From NCBI GenBank assembly GCA_022825945.1, contig JAJDVS010000011.1:1-42758 (forward strand): a DNA stretch of 42,758 bases. Reading direction: 5' to 3'. Numbering within the stretch: position 1 is the first letter of the stretch; each line of letters opens with the position of its first letter. This DNA is from Pseudomonadales bacterium. Lineage in GTDB: Bacteria > Pseudomonadota > Gammaproteobacteria > Pseudomonadales > Pseudohongiellaceae. The notes under the pieces are model-generated. The model worked only from the letters and a program-made list of their open reading frames with translations, ran no database searches and was not told where the DNA came from. The translations under genes and the position numbers were made by a program. Below are positions 27,944-36,583 of this stretch, in pieces.

Positions 27944-28867
27944 ATGATTCCATCGATCAGGCAGATCAAATACCTGGTCGCGGTGGCCGAACACCGGCAT
28001 TTCAGCAAGGCGGCGGAAACCTGCTTCGTTACCCAGTCGACCCTCAGCACGGCGATTCGGGAGCTTGAGCAGCAGCTTGGCGTCGTGATTTTCGAGCGCA
28101 ATCGAAAGTCGGTGCTGATCACCCCGGTGGGAGAGAGGCTGCTCGCCCAGGCGCGGACGATCCTCGGGGAAGTCGAGGACTTCGTCTGCCTTGCCCGGAC
28201 CGAAAGAGGCTCGCTGACGGGGGAAATCAGGCTGGGCGTCATTCCCACCATCGGCCCGTTCCTGCTGCCGAGAATGCTCTGCGACCTGCGCCAGGCCTAC
28301 AACAAGCTGCGGCTGTACTTGAAAGAGGAAATCAGCGCGCGGCTTGCCGCCATGCTGACCCAGGGCAAGCTCGATGTGTTGATGCTCGCCTTTCCCTACC
28401 CATTGCGGGACGTGGAAACCACGATCCTGTTCGAGGACGAGTTTCTGCTCTGCATGCCGTCCGGCCACCCCCTGGAGCGGGAGCCGTCGGTGCGGCAGTC
28501 CCAGCTTCGCGGCGAATCCCTGCTGCTGCTCGAAGAAGGCCATTGCCTGCGCGACCACGCCCTGGAAGCCTGCGACCTGCAATCCGCGGAAACCAATCTC
28601 GTCTATCAGGGCACGAGCTTGCACACCCTGGTGCAAATGGTCGCCAATGGGCTCGGCCTGACGCTGCTGCCCGCCGTGGCGGTGGCGGGCGATGTGCTCG
28701 GCGACACCAATTTGCCCTTGCGCCGCTTCCGCTCGGAAAAGGTCTGCCGGCGCATTGGCATGGCCTGGCGCAAATCCGATCCGCGGCGGGACGAATACCG
28801 GGTGCTCGCCGAATTCATTGCCGCCCGCTTCGCGCCGCCCGCCTTCGGCGTTCAGGCCGGCAAATGA
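27944..28867 (+). CDS. oxyR: OxyR, peroxide-sensing LysR-type regulator
   Basis: A 307-residue LysR-type regulator. The N-terminal HTH (HFSKAAETCFVTQSTLSTAI) is typical. The effector domain carries the OxyR redox pair Cys201 and Cys210 in EEGHCLRDHALEACDL, with the nine-residue spacing of Cys199/Cys208 in E. coli OxyR. Peroxide would form a disulfide between them and convert it to the activating form. This cysteine motif separates it from other LysR proteins. Nearby DNA shows no obvious ATAG-type OxyR site. The stop overlaps the phosphopantetheinyl transferase start (ATGA), so both are probably made from one mRNA. Confidence 0.94.
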   Translation: MIPSIRQIKYLVAVAEHRHFSKAAETCFVTQSTLSTAIRELEQQLGVVIFERNRKSVLITPVGERLLAQARTILGEVEDFVCLARTERGSLTGEIRLGVIPTIGPFLLPRMLCDLRQAYNKLRLYLKEEISARLAAMLTQGKLDVLMLAFPYPLRDVETTILFEDEFLLCMPSGHPLEREPSVRQSQLRGESLLLLEEGHCLRDHALEACDLQSAETNLVYQGTSLHTLVQMVANGLGLTLLPAVAVAGDVLGDTNLPLRRFRSEKVCRRIGMAWRKSDPRRDEYRVLAEFIAARFAPPAFGVQAGK

Positions 28868-29655
28868 GCGAGGATTCGCTGCAACTGCAATTGTGGCATC
28901 TGCGCTCGGGCGATATTTCGGACCCGGAGTTGCGGCTCGGTCTGCCCTGGCTCACCAAAAGGGAACTCGACTATTTTCGCGCCTGCCGCTCCCGCTTTCG
29001 GCAACGCCAGTTCGCCCTGGGCCGCCTGTTGCTGCGGGGAGCGCTTTCGCATCTTGCGCCCGAGCGCTCGCCAGTGGAATGGCGATTCGAAACCGGCCCG
29101 CGCGGCAAGCCCGCGCTGGCGGCGGGAGAGCCCTTCATCGGCTTCAGTCTGGCGCATTCGGGAGATCGCATTGTGCTGGCCACCGGGCCCCTGCAGAGGC
29201 TGGGCATTGACCTGGAAAACGGCCACAAACCGCGCAATATCGAGCGACTTGCCCGTCGCTGGTTTCAGCCGGAGGAAGTGTCCGAGGTGATGCAATTGCC
29301 CGCCGAGTCCCGCCCGGAGTGGTTTTACCGGACCTGGACCATCAAGGAGGCCTGGAGCAAGGCCCGTGGCGCAGCCCTGGCTCCCTCCCTGCGGCAAATT
29401 GCGGTTTGCCATGCCGGGAACGAGGCGGGCGGGGAGGGGTTTCGGGTGACTCTCCGCAATGGAGAGAACTCTCCTTGGCGATTCCTGGTCTTGCAACCGG
29501 ACAGCGGCTATCACTGCGCGCTTGCCTGCGAGAGCGAAACCGGCGCCAGACTCGTTTCCCGCCGCATGACCGGGCTGGCCAGATTCGAAGCCATGACAAT
29601 CCCGATTCTTGCCGAGGCTTCAGCCAGGGCCTGCGGCGCAGGCCCTGATCCCTGA
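28864..29655 (+). CDS. 4'-phosphopantetheinyl transferase (Sfp type)
   Basis: A 263-residue enzyme that loads phosphopantetheine from CoA on carrier proteins. Motifs in order: GRGKPALAAG (GKP at 81-83), FSLAHSGDR (94-102), GIDLEN (114-119, Mg-binding) and FYRTWTIKEAWSKARG (154-169, the WxxKEA motif). This is the Sfp/EntD branch, which serves polyketide, peptide or fatty-acid synthases, and not the short AcpS. The target carrier protein is not in the window. The ATG overlaps the oxyR stop. The last ten or so codons (ARACGAGPDP) coincide with a palindrome at 29627-29645, so the C-terminus may have been extended by a repeat insertion. Confidence 0.92.
   Translation: MSEDSLQLQLWHLRSGDISDPELRLGLPWLTKRELDYFRACRSRFRQRQFALGRLLLRGALSHLAPERSPVEWRFETGPRGKPALAAGEPFIGFSLAHSGDRIVLATGPLQRLGIDLENGHKPRNIERLARRWFQPEEVSEVMQLPAESRPEWFYRTWTIKEAWSKARGAALAPSLRQIAVCHAGNEAGGEGFRVTLRNGENSPWRFLVLQPDSGYHCALACESETGARLVSRRMTGLARFEAMTIPILAEASARACGAGPDP
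29627..29645. repeat. GC-rich palindrome inside the phosphopantetheinyl transferase end
   Basis: GGGCCTGCGGCGCAGGCCC is a perfect palindrome with 9-bp arms around one base. It contains the CCTGCGGCGCAGG core of the repeats at 5354 and 32922, but lies inside coding DNA. Confidence 0.6.
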
Positions 29656-29682
29656 AAGGTTCCCTCCCCGGAGCACGCTGCC

Positions 29683-30417
29683 TCAGTCGTCGAGTTGCGC
29701 CAGAATGTCAACAATGCTCTGCTGGATGAACCCGTCCCTGGCATCGCGTGGGGGAAGGTCCCGGGCGGCCAGCAGCACTTCCCTGGCCCGGTCTCCATAA
29801 CGCCTTTCACTGAGCAGAATCAGCGCGACCGCGGCGTCGTGCAGCACGATTTTGGTGCCGGTGTCGAATTCAAGCGCCAGCTCGACATGTTCCAGCGCCC
29901 GGGAGCGGGAGGCGCCGAACAGGGTGCGCGCGATCAGTCCCGCCTCGTCCAATGCCCCGGCGTGCCACATGGCAATGCCGGAATGGGCCAGTGGGGATTC
30001 CGGGTCGAGTTCCGCGGCGGCCTCCAGCGAATCCCGCACGCGCTGGGCATAGCCATTGTTGAGCGCTTCCAGAACGCCCGATATTTCGGCGAGCCGGCCC
30101 ATGGCATGGGCGAGCTGGATATGGGCATACACGTTTTCCGGATTGAGTCGCACGGCTTCTTCTCCGTGGCGGACTGCTTCGGTATACAACTCTTCAAGTT
30201 CTTCTTCGGCGCCCTGAAAATAACCATGCGTGGCGAGTGATTCCGCCGCGAGGGCGTAACCGTCGGAAGTCCCAAGGCCGGCGGCGATCTCCGCCGCCGC
30301 CAGGAAATCTCCCTCGGTCCAGGCTGTCCGGGCGGCTGCCATGTCCTGGGCATTGGCGCCAGCGCTGCCAAGCCAGACGAACATCAGCCAAGCGATTCGG
30401 GGCGGCAGGCATCGCAT
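29683..30417 (-). CDS. Exported TPR-like protein of unknown function
   Basis: A 244-residue protein with an N-terminal signal sequence (MRCLPPRIAWLMFVWLGSAG, then ANAQD). The rest is helical with TPR-like repeats, for example AVRHGEEAVRLNPENVYAHI, and ALEHVELALEF with matching spacing. TPR-like proteins bind partners and need no active site, so no reaction can be assigned. It is convergent with the phosphopantetheinyl transferase and follows the CcsA-like gene by 13 bases on the same strand. The chosen start at 30417 has AGAGG close upstream; an ATG at 30444 would overlap the CcsA-like gene by 14 nt and is possible. Confidence 0.7.
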   Translation of the reverse strand: MRCLPPRIAWLMFVWLGSAGANAQDMAAARTAWTEGDFLAAAEIAAGLGTSDGYALAAESLATHGYFQGAEEELEELYTEAVRHGEEAVRLNPENVYAHIQLAHAMGRLAEISGVLEALNNGYAQRVRDSLEAAAELDPESPLAHSGIAMWHAGALDEAGLIARTLFGASRSRALEHVELALEFDTGTKIVLHDAAVALILLSERRYGDRAREVLLAARDLPPRDARDGFIQQSIVDILAQLDD

Positions 30418-30430
30418 GCCTCTGCGGATA

Positions 30431-31231
30431 TCAGGCCAGAACATACTCAAGCACGAATTTTGAACCATAAAAACCCACCAGCAAGAACACAAAACCCGTC
30501 AGCGTTCCCCGGACCATGGTGGTTCCCCGCCAGCCGAGGCGATGGTGGCCCCAAAGCAGCACGGCGAACAGCAGCCAGGCGAGAACGCTGAAGAAGCTCT
30601 TGTGGAATATGCCCTCGAGACTCCAGACATCTTCAATGAAAAACGCGCCGATGATGATCGCGAGACTGAGCAGCGCCTGCCCGGCCCAGAGCAATTCGAG
30701 CAGGAATCCTTCCATGTCCTGCAGCGGGGGCAGTTTCGCCACCAGTCCTCCGGCCCGGCCGTGCTTTAACTGGTAGTTCTGCCAGGACACAAAAACCGCC
30801 TGCAGCGCGGCGATGGAAATGAAACCATAGGCCAGCACCGACAATAGCACATGGCTGCCGGAAACCGGCCCGAGGCTGGCGCCGGGGGAACTGCCGCCGC
30901 CGCCCAGCGAGAGCAGGATTGCCAGCATCGCCAGGGGAAACAGCCCGAGAAACAGATTGTCGAGGGGTTTGCGCAAATTGGAGCCCAGGGCCAGCACGGA
31001 AATGGCCAGGGCGATCAGGGTGCTGACCTGGGCAATGCCGAACTGATAGCCGCCTCCGTCGCGGACGATTCCCCAGGCGCTCATGCCATGGGCGAGAACT
31101 GCGGCAAGGCCGGCGGCCAGCACATAAGCGCGGGTATCCGCATTGCCGCGCAGCCTTCGCCATTGCAATGTCCAGCCAAGGCCATAGCAGGCAATGGCAA
31201 TCAGCCCTGCGACCGAACTGGGTTCAGGCAT
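30431..31231 (-). CDS. CcsA/YpjD-like inner-membrane protein
   Basis: A 266-residue protein with about eight membrane segments (for example SVAGLIAIACYGLGW, TLIALAISVLALG, AFFIEDVWSLEGIFHKSFFS). The WSLEGIFHKSFFS and HHRLGWRG segments match the YpjD/CcsA-like family, which is related to cytochrome c assembly proteins. In many Gammaproteobacteria this gene stands divergent to ffh, as here. Heme handling is family knowledge only; the canonical WWD heme motif is not seen. I chose the ATG at 31231 (MPEPSSV); an upstream in-frame start at 31330 would add a poor-quality N-terminus. Confidence 0.88.
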   Translation of the reverse strand: MPEPSSVAGLIAIACYGLGWTLQWRRLRGNADTRAYVLAAGLAAVLAHGMSAWGIVRDGGGYQFGIAQVSTLIALAISVLALGSNLRKPLDNLFLGLFPLAMLAILLSLGGGGSSPGASLGPVSGSHVLLSVLAYGFISIAALQAVFVSWQNYQLKHGRAGGLVAKLPPLQDMEGFLLELLWAGQALLSLAIIIGAFFIEDVWSLEGIFHKSFFSVLAWLLFAVLLWGHHRLGWRGTTMVRGTLTGFVFLLVGFYGSKFVLEYVLA

Positions 31232-31532
31232 GGGTTGTGGCTCCAGAAGTTCGGCAAATCCCCCTGCTCGCGGAGGCATTCCGGCAGGCGCAACAAATCC
31301 CGCGCCTGGAAACGCCAGAGTGTCGCACAAGTTTCCGGGCGGTTGAAGCGAGTTTTATGGCGGATGCCCTGAACAGCGGCAGCGCCGGACAGTCCGCTAT
31401 AATGCACGCTAGGAAAGCTCTGATTAAGTCAGAGCTTTCGCGAGCAAAACAAAACCACGCTTTTGTTTTGCGATAATGAAAAACTCCACGGATGGAGTTT
31501 TTCAGAGAATACCTAGGCATCAGGGTCGGGCC
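31232..31532 (+). promoter_or_regulatory. ffh promoter and three-hairpin leader
   Basis: This 301-base divergent space has no gene. TATAAT at 31398-31403 is a good -10 box for ffh; a -35 element is not convincing. Three perfect 11-bp hairpins follow in series: 31413-31439 (GAAAGCTCTGA arm, 5-base loop), 31444-31471 (GCAAAACAAAA arm, 6-base loop) and 31477-31504 (TGAAAAACTCC arm, 6-base loop). They would make up most of the ffh 5' leader. The third has a T-rich right arm like a terminator. The ribosome site and ATG follow at 31533. Confidence 0.6.
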
Positions 31533-32915
31533 ATGTTCGAAAATCTCGGCAACAGACTTTCCGCAACCTTTCGCAGCCTCAGCGGCAAGACCGCGCTGAA
31601 CGACGGTCAGGTGCAGGCCGCCCTGCGCGATGTGCGCCGGGCGCTGATCGAGGCCGACGTGGCCCTGCCTGTGGTCAGGGATTTCATCGAGCGGGTGCGG
31701 CAGCGGGCCACCGGGCAGGAAATCGCCCGCAGCCTGACGCCGGCCCAGACCCTGCTCAAGATCGTCCAGGCCGAACTCGAAGCGGTGATGGGCTCGGCGA
31801 GCGCGGAACTCGAACTGCGCGCGGCATCCCCGGTGGTGATTCTCATGGCCGGTCTGCAAGGCTCCGGCAAGACTACCACCGTCGCCAAGCTCGCAGCCTG
31901 GCTCAAGCGCGAACAGCAGAAGAAGGTCATGGTGGCCAGCGCCGATGTGTATCGCCCTGCCGCCATCGATCAGTTGCGCACGCTCGCGGCCCAGGTCGAG
32001 GTGGAGTTCTTTGCCGGCGACAGCAGCCGCGGCGCGCTGGCCATCGCCGCCGCGGCGCTGAAGGAAGCGAAAAAGCAGTTCGTCGACGTGCTTATCGTCG
32101 ATACCGCGGGCCGGCTCGCCATCGACGACGAAATGATGCTGGAAATTCGTCAATTGCACGAAACGCTCAAGCCGGCGGAATCGCTGTTCGTGGTCGATGC
32201 CATGACCGGCCAGGACGCCGCCAATACCGCCCGCACCTTCGGCGACGCGCTGCCGCTTACCGGCGTGGTGCTGACCAAGGCCGACGGCGACGCCCGGGGC
32301 GGCGCCGCGCTGTCGGTGCGCCATGTCACCGGCAAGCCGATCAAGTTTATCGGCACGGGCGAGAAGCCCGACGCCCTCGAAGCCTTTCATCCCGAGCGCA
32401 TCGCTTCGCGCATTCTCGGCATGGGCGACATGATGTCGCTGATCGAGGAGGCCGAACGCAAGGTCGACAGGAAGAAAGCCGCCCGCATGGCGCAAAAGGT
32501 CAGGAAGGGCAGGGGCTTCGACCTCGATGACATGCGCGAGCAACTGCGCCAGATGCGCAACATGGGCGGCCTGGCCGGAATCATGGACAAACTGCCTGGA
32601 ATGGGTGCCTTGCCGCCGGGGGCCGCCGGCATGATGGACGAACGTCAACTGGTCCGCATGGAAGCGGTGATCAATTCAATGACCCCGCGCGAGCGCAGCA
32701 ACCCGGCGATCATCAACGGTTCGCGCAAGCGCCGTATTCTGCAAGGCGCCGGCGCGAAAATCCAGGACCTCAATCGCCTCCTCAAGCAGCACAAGACGAT
32801 GCAAAAAGCCGCCCGCAAGATGAAAGGCGGCAAGCTGCAGAAACTCATGGACCAACTCCCCGGCGCCCCCGGCCCCGACCGCTTCCCCGGCGGCGGCAAT
32901 TTCCCGCGGTTTTGA
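31533..32915 (+). CDS. ffh: Signal recognition particle protein Ffh
   Basis: A 460-residue GTPase that binds 4.5S RNA and hydrophobic signal sequences to target proteins to the membrane. The N domain starts MFENLGNRLSATFRSLSG. The G domain shows G1 GLQGSGKTTT (about 108-117), DTAGRL and TKADGDARGG. The methionine-rich M domain runs from about 300 to the end. The start at 31533 is the family-typical MFENL; an in-frame ATG at 31476 would add 19 residues that lie in a hairpin. The C-terminus is Gly/Pro-rich. All core motifs are intact. Confidence 0.98.
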   Translation: MFENLGNRLSATFRSLSGKTALNDGQVQAALRDVRRALIEADVALPVVRDFIERVRQRATGQEIARSLTPAQTLLKIVQAELEAVMGSASAELELRAASPVVILMAGLQGSGKTTTVAKLAAWLKREQQKKVMVASADVYRPAAIDQLRTLAAQVEVEFFAGDSSRGALAIAAAALKEAKKQFVDVLIVDTAGRLAIDDEMMLEIRQLHETLKPAESLFVVDAMTGQDAANTARTFGDALPLTGVVLTKADGDARGGAALSVRHVTGKPIKFIGTGEKPDALEAFHPERIASRILGMGDMMSLIEEAERKVDRKKAARMAQKVRKGRGFDLDDMREQLRQMRNMGGLAGIMDKLPGMGALPPGAAGMMDERQLVRMEAVINSMTPRERSNPAIINGSRKRRILQGAGAKIQDLNRLLKQHKTMQKAARKMKGGKLQKLMDQLPGAPGPDRFPGGGNFPRF

Positions 32916-32921
32916 TACTTC

Positions 32922-32939
32922 TCCTGCGGCGCAGGCTCC
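32922..32939. repeat. GC-rich palindromic repeat, copy 2
   Basis: Identical over 18 bases to 5354-5371. It lies 7 bases after the ffh stop, in the convergent space with the AAA ATPase gene, and could serve as a terminator stem. Confidence 0.6.
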
Positions 32940-32957
32940 TGGGGGAGGAAAACCGGC

Positions 32958-34106
32958 TTACGGCAAGTTCAGTTCACGGCAGAAGGTCGCGAATGGCAGT
33001 ACGCGGGTTCCATTGGAGACGTAGTCGCGGTTGCCGGGATGGACTTGATAGAAGTCGGGGATATCGGTGCGTTCGCGGAAGTACTTGATCGTTCGGCTCG
33101 GGGATTTTTCGCCGGATTTGCATTCCACGGCGAACAGGGGTTGCCGGTCGCGCAGCACGACAAAATCGACTTCGCGCCTGTCGGTATCGCGGATGAAACG
33201 AAGTTCCATGCGGAAACCCCCGGTGTCTTCCAGGAAATGACAGTATTTGAGCAAATGACTGGCAACCAGATTTTCAAATCGTTCTCCCTTGCCCGGTACT
33301 TGGGACCAGTCCCATAGATATAGCTTGGCTTCTTTCTTGACCGCGCGAGTGCGTGGCGCGCCGAAGGGCGGAATGCGGAAGCAAACGTACAGATTTTCCA
33401 GAATCTCGAGCCAGCGCTTGACGGTTTCGTGGGCGACCTGGAGATCTTCGCTCAGACTATTGATCGAAAGCGGAGAGCCGACTCTGTCCGGCAAGGCTTC
33501 GGCCAATAGCTCAACCAGGGCGATCTGACGCAGGTTTTCCAGATCGCGCAGGTCTTCGTAGACCACTCTCGACATGCGTTCCCGCTGCCAGCGGCGCCAG
33601 GCGCGGGAATCGCCGGCCAGCAGTGGCTCGGGGAATCCGCCGAAACGCATGAGAGTTTCTAGGTCGCCGGCGTTGGGCGCCGTCGAGAGTTCACCGAGGG
33701 AGAACGGATGCAGGCGGAAATGGTGGTAGCGGCCTTGCAGCGAGTCGCCGCCCTTGCGGTAGTGGTCGAGCCGGGCGGAGCCGGTAACCAGGAACGAAGT
33801 CCTGTCGCCTTGGGTATCGTAAAATCCCTTGACCAGATTGCGCCAGCGGGGAAACTTGTGAATTTCGTCCAGCACGACCAGCGGCTGCCCGCCGGGAATC
33901 TCGCCCTCCAGCAGAGGTTTGCGGACCAGTGGGCTGTCCCAGTTCAGGTAGGCCGGGTGCCGCCTGTTCTCCGCGCCGAGAATATCGAGGGCGAGCGTGG
34001 TTTTCCCGACTTGCCGCGGACCGCCGAGGAAAACCATCTTTTTCCTCAGATCTTCGCGAACTTGCGAGTGAATGTAGCGCGTCAGGGCATTCGAATCGGA
34101 TGCCAT
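32958..34106 (-). CDS. AAA_14/DUF4143 ATPase
   Basis: A 382-residue ATPase. The N-terminal AAA domain has Walker A GGPRQVGKTT (about 28-37), Walker B LVVLDEIHKFPRW and the sensor-like FLVTGSARLD. The C-terminal DUF4143 region contains a PD-(D/E)XK-like site: REVDFVVLRD, then FAVECKSG. Members are common, mobile and mostly uncharacterised, and are often found singly in many copies per genome. It is convergent with ffh. The upstream region (34107-34200) is AT-rich with a TATACAAT-like -10 for this strand. No partner gene is seen, so function cannot be given. Confidence 0.88.
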   Translation of the reverse strand: MASDSNALTRYIHSQVREDLRKKMVFLGGPRQVGKTTLALDILGAENRRHPAYLNWDSPLVRKPLLEGEIPGGQPLVVLDEIHKFPRWRNLVKGFYDTQGDRTSFLVTGSARLDHYRKGGDSLQGRYHHFRLHPFSLGELSTAPNAGDLETLMRFGGFPEPLLAGDSRAWRRWQRERMSRVVYEDLRDLENLRQIALVELLAEALPDRVGSPLSINSLSEDLQVAHETVKRWLEILENLYVCFRIPPFGAPRTRAVKKEAKLYLWDWSQVPGKGERFENLVASHLLKYCHFLEDTGGFRMELRFIRDTDRREVDFVVLRDRQPLFAVECKSGEKSPSRTIKYFRERTDIPDFYQVHPGNRDYVSNGTRVLPFATFCRELNLP

Positions 34107-34340
34107 GGAAATTCCCCGGGAGTCGTCGCAATTTCGTTGGTTGATTCAGGTTAACTCTAAATTATTCATGAGTAAAGTAATATTGTATAGAAAATACTCA
34201 CGTTTCTCGGCAGCGCCCCGCCTGGATTCGTCTTTCATTGCCTGTCGAATTGCCTTAGAATAGCCGCCTTTTTTGTCCGGGCCGGATAGATCCGCCAGAG
34301 AGCGAAGAATCCGGCGGTCGGATTTCGACAGGAACTGATT

Positions 34341-34607
34341 ATGGTAACGATTCGTCTGGCGCGTGGCGGGGCGAAGAAAAAGCCGTTCTACCACATCACC
34401 GTGGCCGACGTGCGTTCACCGCGCGACGGCAGGTTCATAGAACGGATAGGCTTCTTCAATCCCGTGGCCAAGGGCCGGGAAGAACAGTTGCGGCTGGACC
34501 TGGAACGCATGGACTACTGGAAGTCCCAGGGCGCCCAGGTCACGCCCAGGGTGGCCGCCCTGGCGAAGGACGCCGGGGAAGCCGGAACAGCGTCCGCCGC
34601 AAGCTGA
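34341..34607 (+). CDS. rpsP: 30S ribosomal protein S16
   Basis: An 88-residue protein with the S16 start [20 protein letters not shown] and the conserved [14 protein letters not shown]. It stabilises the 16S rRNA 5' domain in 30S assembly. The ribosome site CAGGAACTGATT precedes the ATG. It leads the rpsP-rimM-trmD-rplS operon. A possible -10 TAGAAT lies at 34256-34261 with a poor -35. Confidence 0.97.
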   Translation: MVTIRLARGGAKKKPFYHITVADVRSPRDGRFIERIGFFNPVAKGREEQLRLDLERMDYWKSQGAQVTPRVAALAKDAGEAGTASAAS

Positions 34608-34637
34608 GCTGCGGCGGCTCTTTGAGCGAGCTGCCCG

Positions 34638-35189
34638 ATGAGCAAGCAGCGGGACATCGACCCGGCAAGCCGGCGCATCGTCATGGGTCGCATCGGCCGG
34701 ACGCACGGCGTCAAGGGCTGGTTGAAGCTGCAATCCTGGACCCATCCGGCGGCCAATATTCTGGAATTCGAATATCTGCTTGTGGAAACCGGCCAGGGGC
34801 TCGACCAGTTGCGAATCGACCGGAGCCGCTGGCAGGGCGGCAGCCTGCTGGCGCATTTTGCCGGCTACGACGAGCCGGAGCGGGCCCGCGGGCTCACCGG
34901 CCTTGAAGTGTCGGTGGAGGAGTCCGCGCTGGCCTCGCTGGAAAAGGGAGAATACTACTGGCGCCAGTTGCAGGGGCTGCAAGTGGTGAATCTGGCGGGA
35001 GAATGTTTTGGGCGGGTCAGTCACCTGCTGGAAACCGGCGCGAATGATGTGCTTGCGGTGGAGCCGGACACGCACAGCCTTGACGACCGCAGCCGGCTGA
35101 TTCCCTTTGTTCCGGATCAGGTGGTGCGGAAAGTGGACCTTGCCGCGGGAACCATCGAGGTTGACTGGGGCGCCGACTTTCTTGAATAG
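34638..35189 (+). CDS. rimM: Ribosome maturation factor RimM
   Basis: A 183-residue 16S maturation factor. The N-terminal barrel starts MGRIGRTHGVKGWLKLQSW, and the C-terminal PRC-barrel region ends with VRKVDLAAGTIEVDWGADFL. It binds S19 and the 30S head. The start lies 30 bases after the rpsP stop. The stop codon falls at the edge of a GC-rich repeat copy (35189-35208), which separates it from trmD. Confidence 0.96.
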   Translation: MSKQRDIDPASRRIVMGRIGRTHGVKGWLKLQSWTHPAANILEFEYLLVETGQGLDQLRIDRSRWQGGSLLAHFAGYDEPERARGLTGLEVSVEESALASLEKGEYYWRQLQGLQVVNLAGECFGRVSHLLETGANDVLAVEPDTHSLDDRSRLIPFVPDQVVRKVDLAAGTIEVDWGADFLE

Positions 35190-35208
35190 GAGCCTGCGGC
35201 GCAGACTC
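35189..35208. repeat. GC-rich palindromic repeat, diverged copy 3
   Basis: GGAGCCTGCGGCGCAGACTC is a diverged copy of the core at 5354 and 32922. It sits between the rimM stop and the trmD start, 12 bases before the trmD ATG, and could affect trmD translation. Confidence 0.5.
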
Positions 35209-35220
35209 ATAGGCCGTGAC

Positions 35221-35949
35221 ATGCGCGTTGATATCGTCACGCTGTTGCCGGAAATGTTCGCCGCGCTGACCGAATATGGCATTACCGGCAGGGCGCTGCG
35301 CCAGGGATTGCTCAAGCTGTCCCTGTGGAATCCGCGGGATTACGCCGGCGACCGGCATCGCACCGTGGATGACCGCCCGTTCGGCGGTGGACCGGGGATG
35401 CTGATGAAAACCGGGCCGCTGCTCGATTGTCTGGCGGCGGCGCAGCGGGAAGCCCGGGGCAGGGTGGTGTATCTGTCGCCCCAGGGCCCGCGAATGGACC
35501 ACGGGGCCGTTGCCCGGCTCGTGAAAGCGCCCAGGCTGGTGCTGCTTTGCGGCCGCTACCAGGGCATCGACCAGCGGGTGATCGACAGCGCGGTGGATGA
35601 AGAACTGTCGCTTGGGGATTTCGTCATCAGCGGTGGCGAAATCGCTGCCATGGCCCTGATCGACGCCATGATCAGGCTGCTGCCGGGGGCCTTGGGCGAT
35701 GAAGACAGCGCCGGCAGCGACAGTTTTGCCGATGGCCTGTTGCTTGGCCCGGAATACACCCGGCCGCGGAAAGTGGCCGGAATTGAGGCGCCGGAATTGC
35801 TGCTGAGCGGAGACCACGAGGCAATCCGCCGCTGGCGCCTAAAGCAGAAGCTTGGCGCAACCTGGCGCAAACGGCCCGATTTGCTGGCCGGCCGGAAATT
35901 GAACGAAGAGGAACGGCAGTTGCTGGACGAATACCTGGCCGGCAAATGA
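35221..35949 (+). CDS. trmD: tRNA (guanine-N1)-methyltransferase TrmD
   Basis: A 242-residue SPOUT enzyme that methylates G37 of tRNAs next to the anticodon, preventing frameshifts. The start is [16 protein letters not shown]. Knot motifs include [28 protein letters not shown] and [10 protein letters not shown]. An in-frame extension upstream to 35107 lies in rimM and is rejected. It follows rimM by 31 bases, including a repeat copy. Confidence 0.97.
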   Translation: MRVDIVTLLPEMFAALTEYGITGRALRQGLLKLSLWNPRDYAGDRHRTVDDRPFGGGPGMLMKTGPLLDCLAAAQREARGRVVYLSPQGPRMDHGAVARLVKAPRLVLLCGRYQGIDQRVIDSAVDEELSLGDFVISGGEIAAMALIDAMIRLLPGALGDEDSAGSDSFADGLLLGPEYTRPRKVAGIEAPELLLSGDHEAIRRWRLKQKLGATWRKRPDLLAGRKLNEEERQLLDEYLAGK

Positions 35950-35999
35950 GGCACAGGGAAGTTGGCTACAGAGCAGACGACGCCCGAGGAGCGAATACG

Positions 36000-36374
36000 A
36001 TGAGCAAGAACAAGATCATCCAGAAGATCGAACAGGAACAGATGGACAAGGAACTCCCCGAGTTCGGTCCGGGCGATACGGTTGTGGTCCAGGTTCGCAT
36101 CCGGGAAGGCGAGCGCGAGCGTATCCAGGCATTTGAAGGCGTGGTGATCGGCATCCGCAACCGCGGCCTCAATTCCGCCTTCACCGTGCGCAAGGTTTCC
36201 CATGGCGTCGGCGTGGAGCGGACTTTCCAGACCTACAGCCCCATCGTCGCCGGCGTCAAGGTAAAACGCCGCGGCGACGTGCGCCAGGCCAAGCTGTACT
36301 ACCTGCGCAAGCTTTCCGGCCGAGCCGCCCGCATCGCCGAAAAACTCGGCAAGAAACCCCAGACGGCTTCCTGA
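36000..36374 (+). CDS. rplS: 50S ribosomal protein L19
   Basis: A 124-residue protein starting [20 protein letters not shown]. It contains the family signatures [37 protein letters not shown] and [16 protein letters not shown]19 lies at the 30S-50S interface. It closes the operon, 50 bases after trmD. A 38-bp palindromic repeat follows within 16 bases. Confidence 0.97.
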   Translation: MSKNKIIQKIEQEQMDKELPEFGPGDTVVVQVRIREGERERIQAFEGVVIGIRNRGLNSAFTVRKVSHGVGVERTFQTYSPIVAGVKVKRRGDVRQAKLYYLRKLSGRAARIAEKLGKKPQTAS

Positions 36375-36389
36375 GAGCCTTGGGGGGCT

Positions 36390-36427
36390 GTCATTCTGCG
36401 CGAAGCGGAGCGTAGTCGCAGAATCTC
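36390..36427. repeat. 38-bp dispersed palindromic repeat, copy 3
   Basis: Matches 14800-14837 except for a pair of changes (GCGAAGCGGAGCG in place of GCGGAGCGAAGCG). It stands just after rplS and may act as a terminator or mRNA end stabiliser. Confidence 0.7.
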
Positions 36428-36583
36428 TTGCAGTGGCCACGCGATGAGGTCTCGCGACTGTGCACAGGATGACCGATGTGAGCGCGCCCACTGCCATAAT
36501 GAGAATTGCTGGAAGAAGAGGAGATATCTGGTCTCCCAGAACAAGACCGTATATGATTGCGGTTTTCCCCGGAGGACAGGCCC

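Noticed and set aside
31413-31504. Three hairpins read as a CRISPR-like array
   Set aside because: The stems differ in sequence, so there are no direct repeats with spacers.
34146-34394. 82-residue minus-strand frame overlapping the rpsP start
   Set aside because: It overlaps the S16 start and promoter region and has no family-like features.
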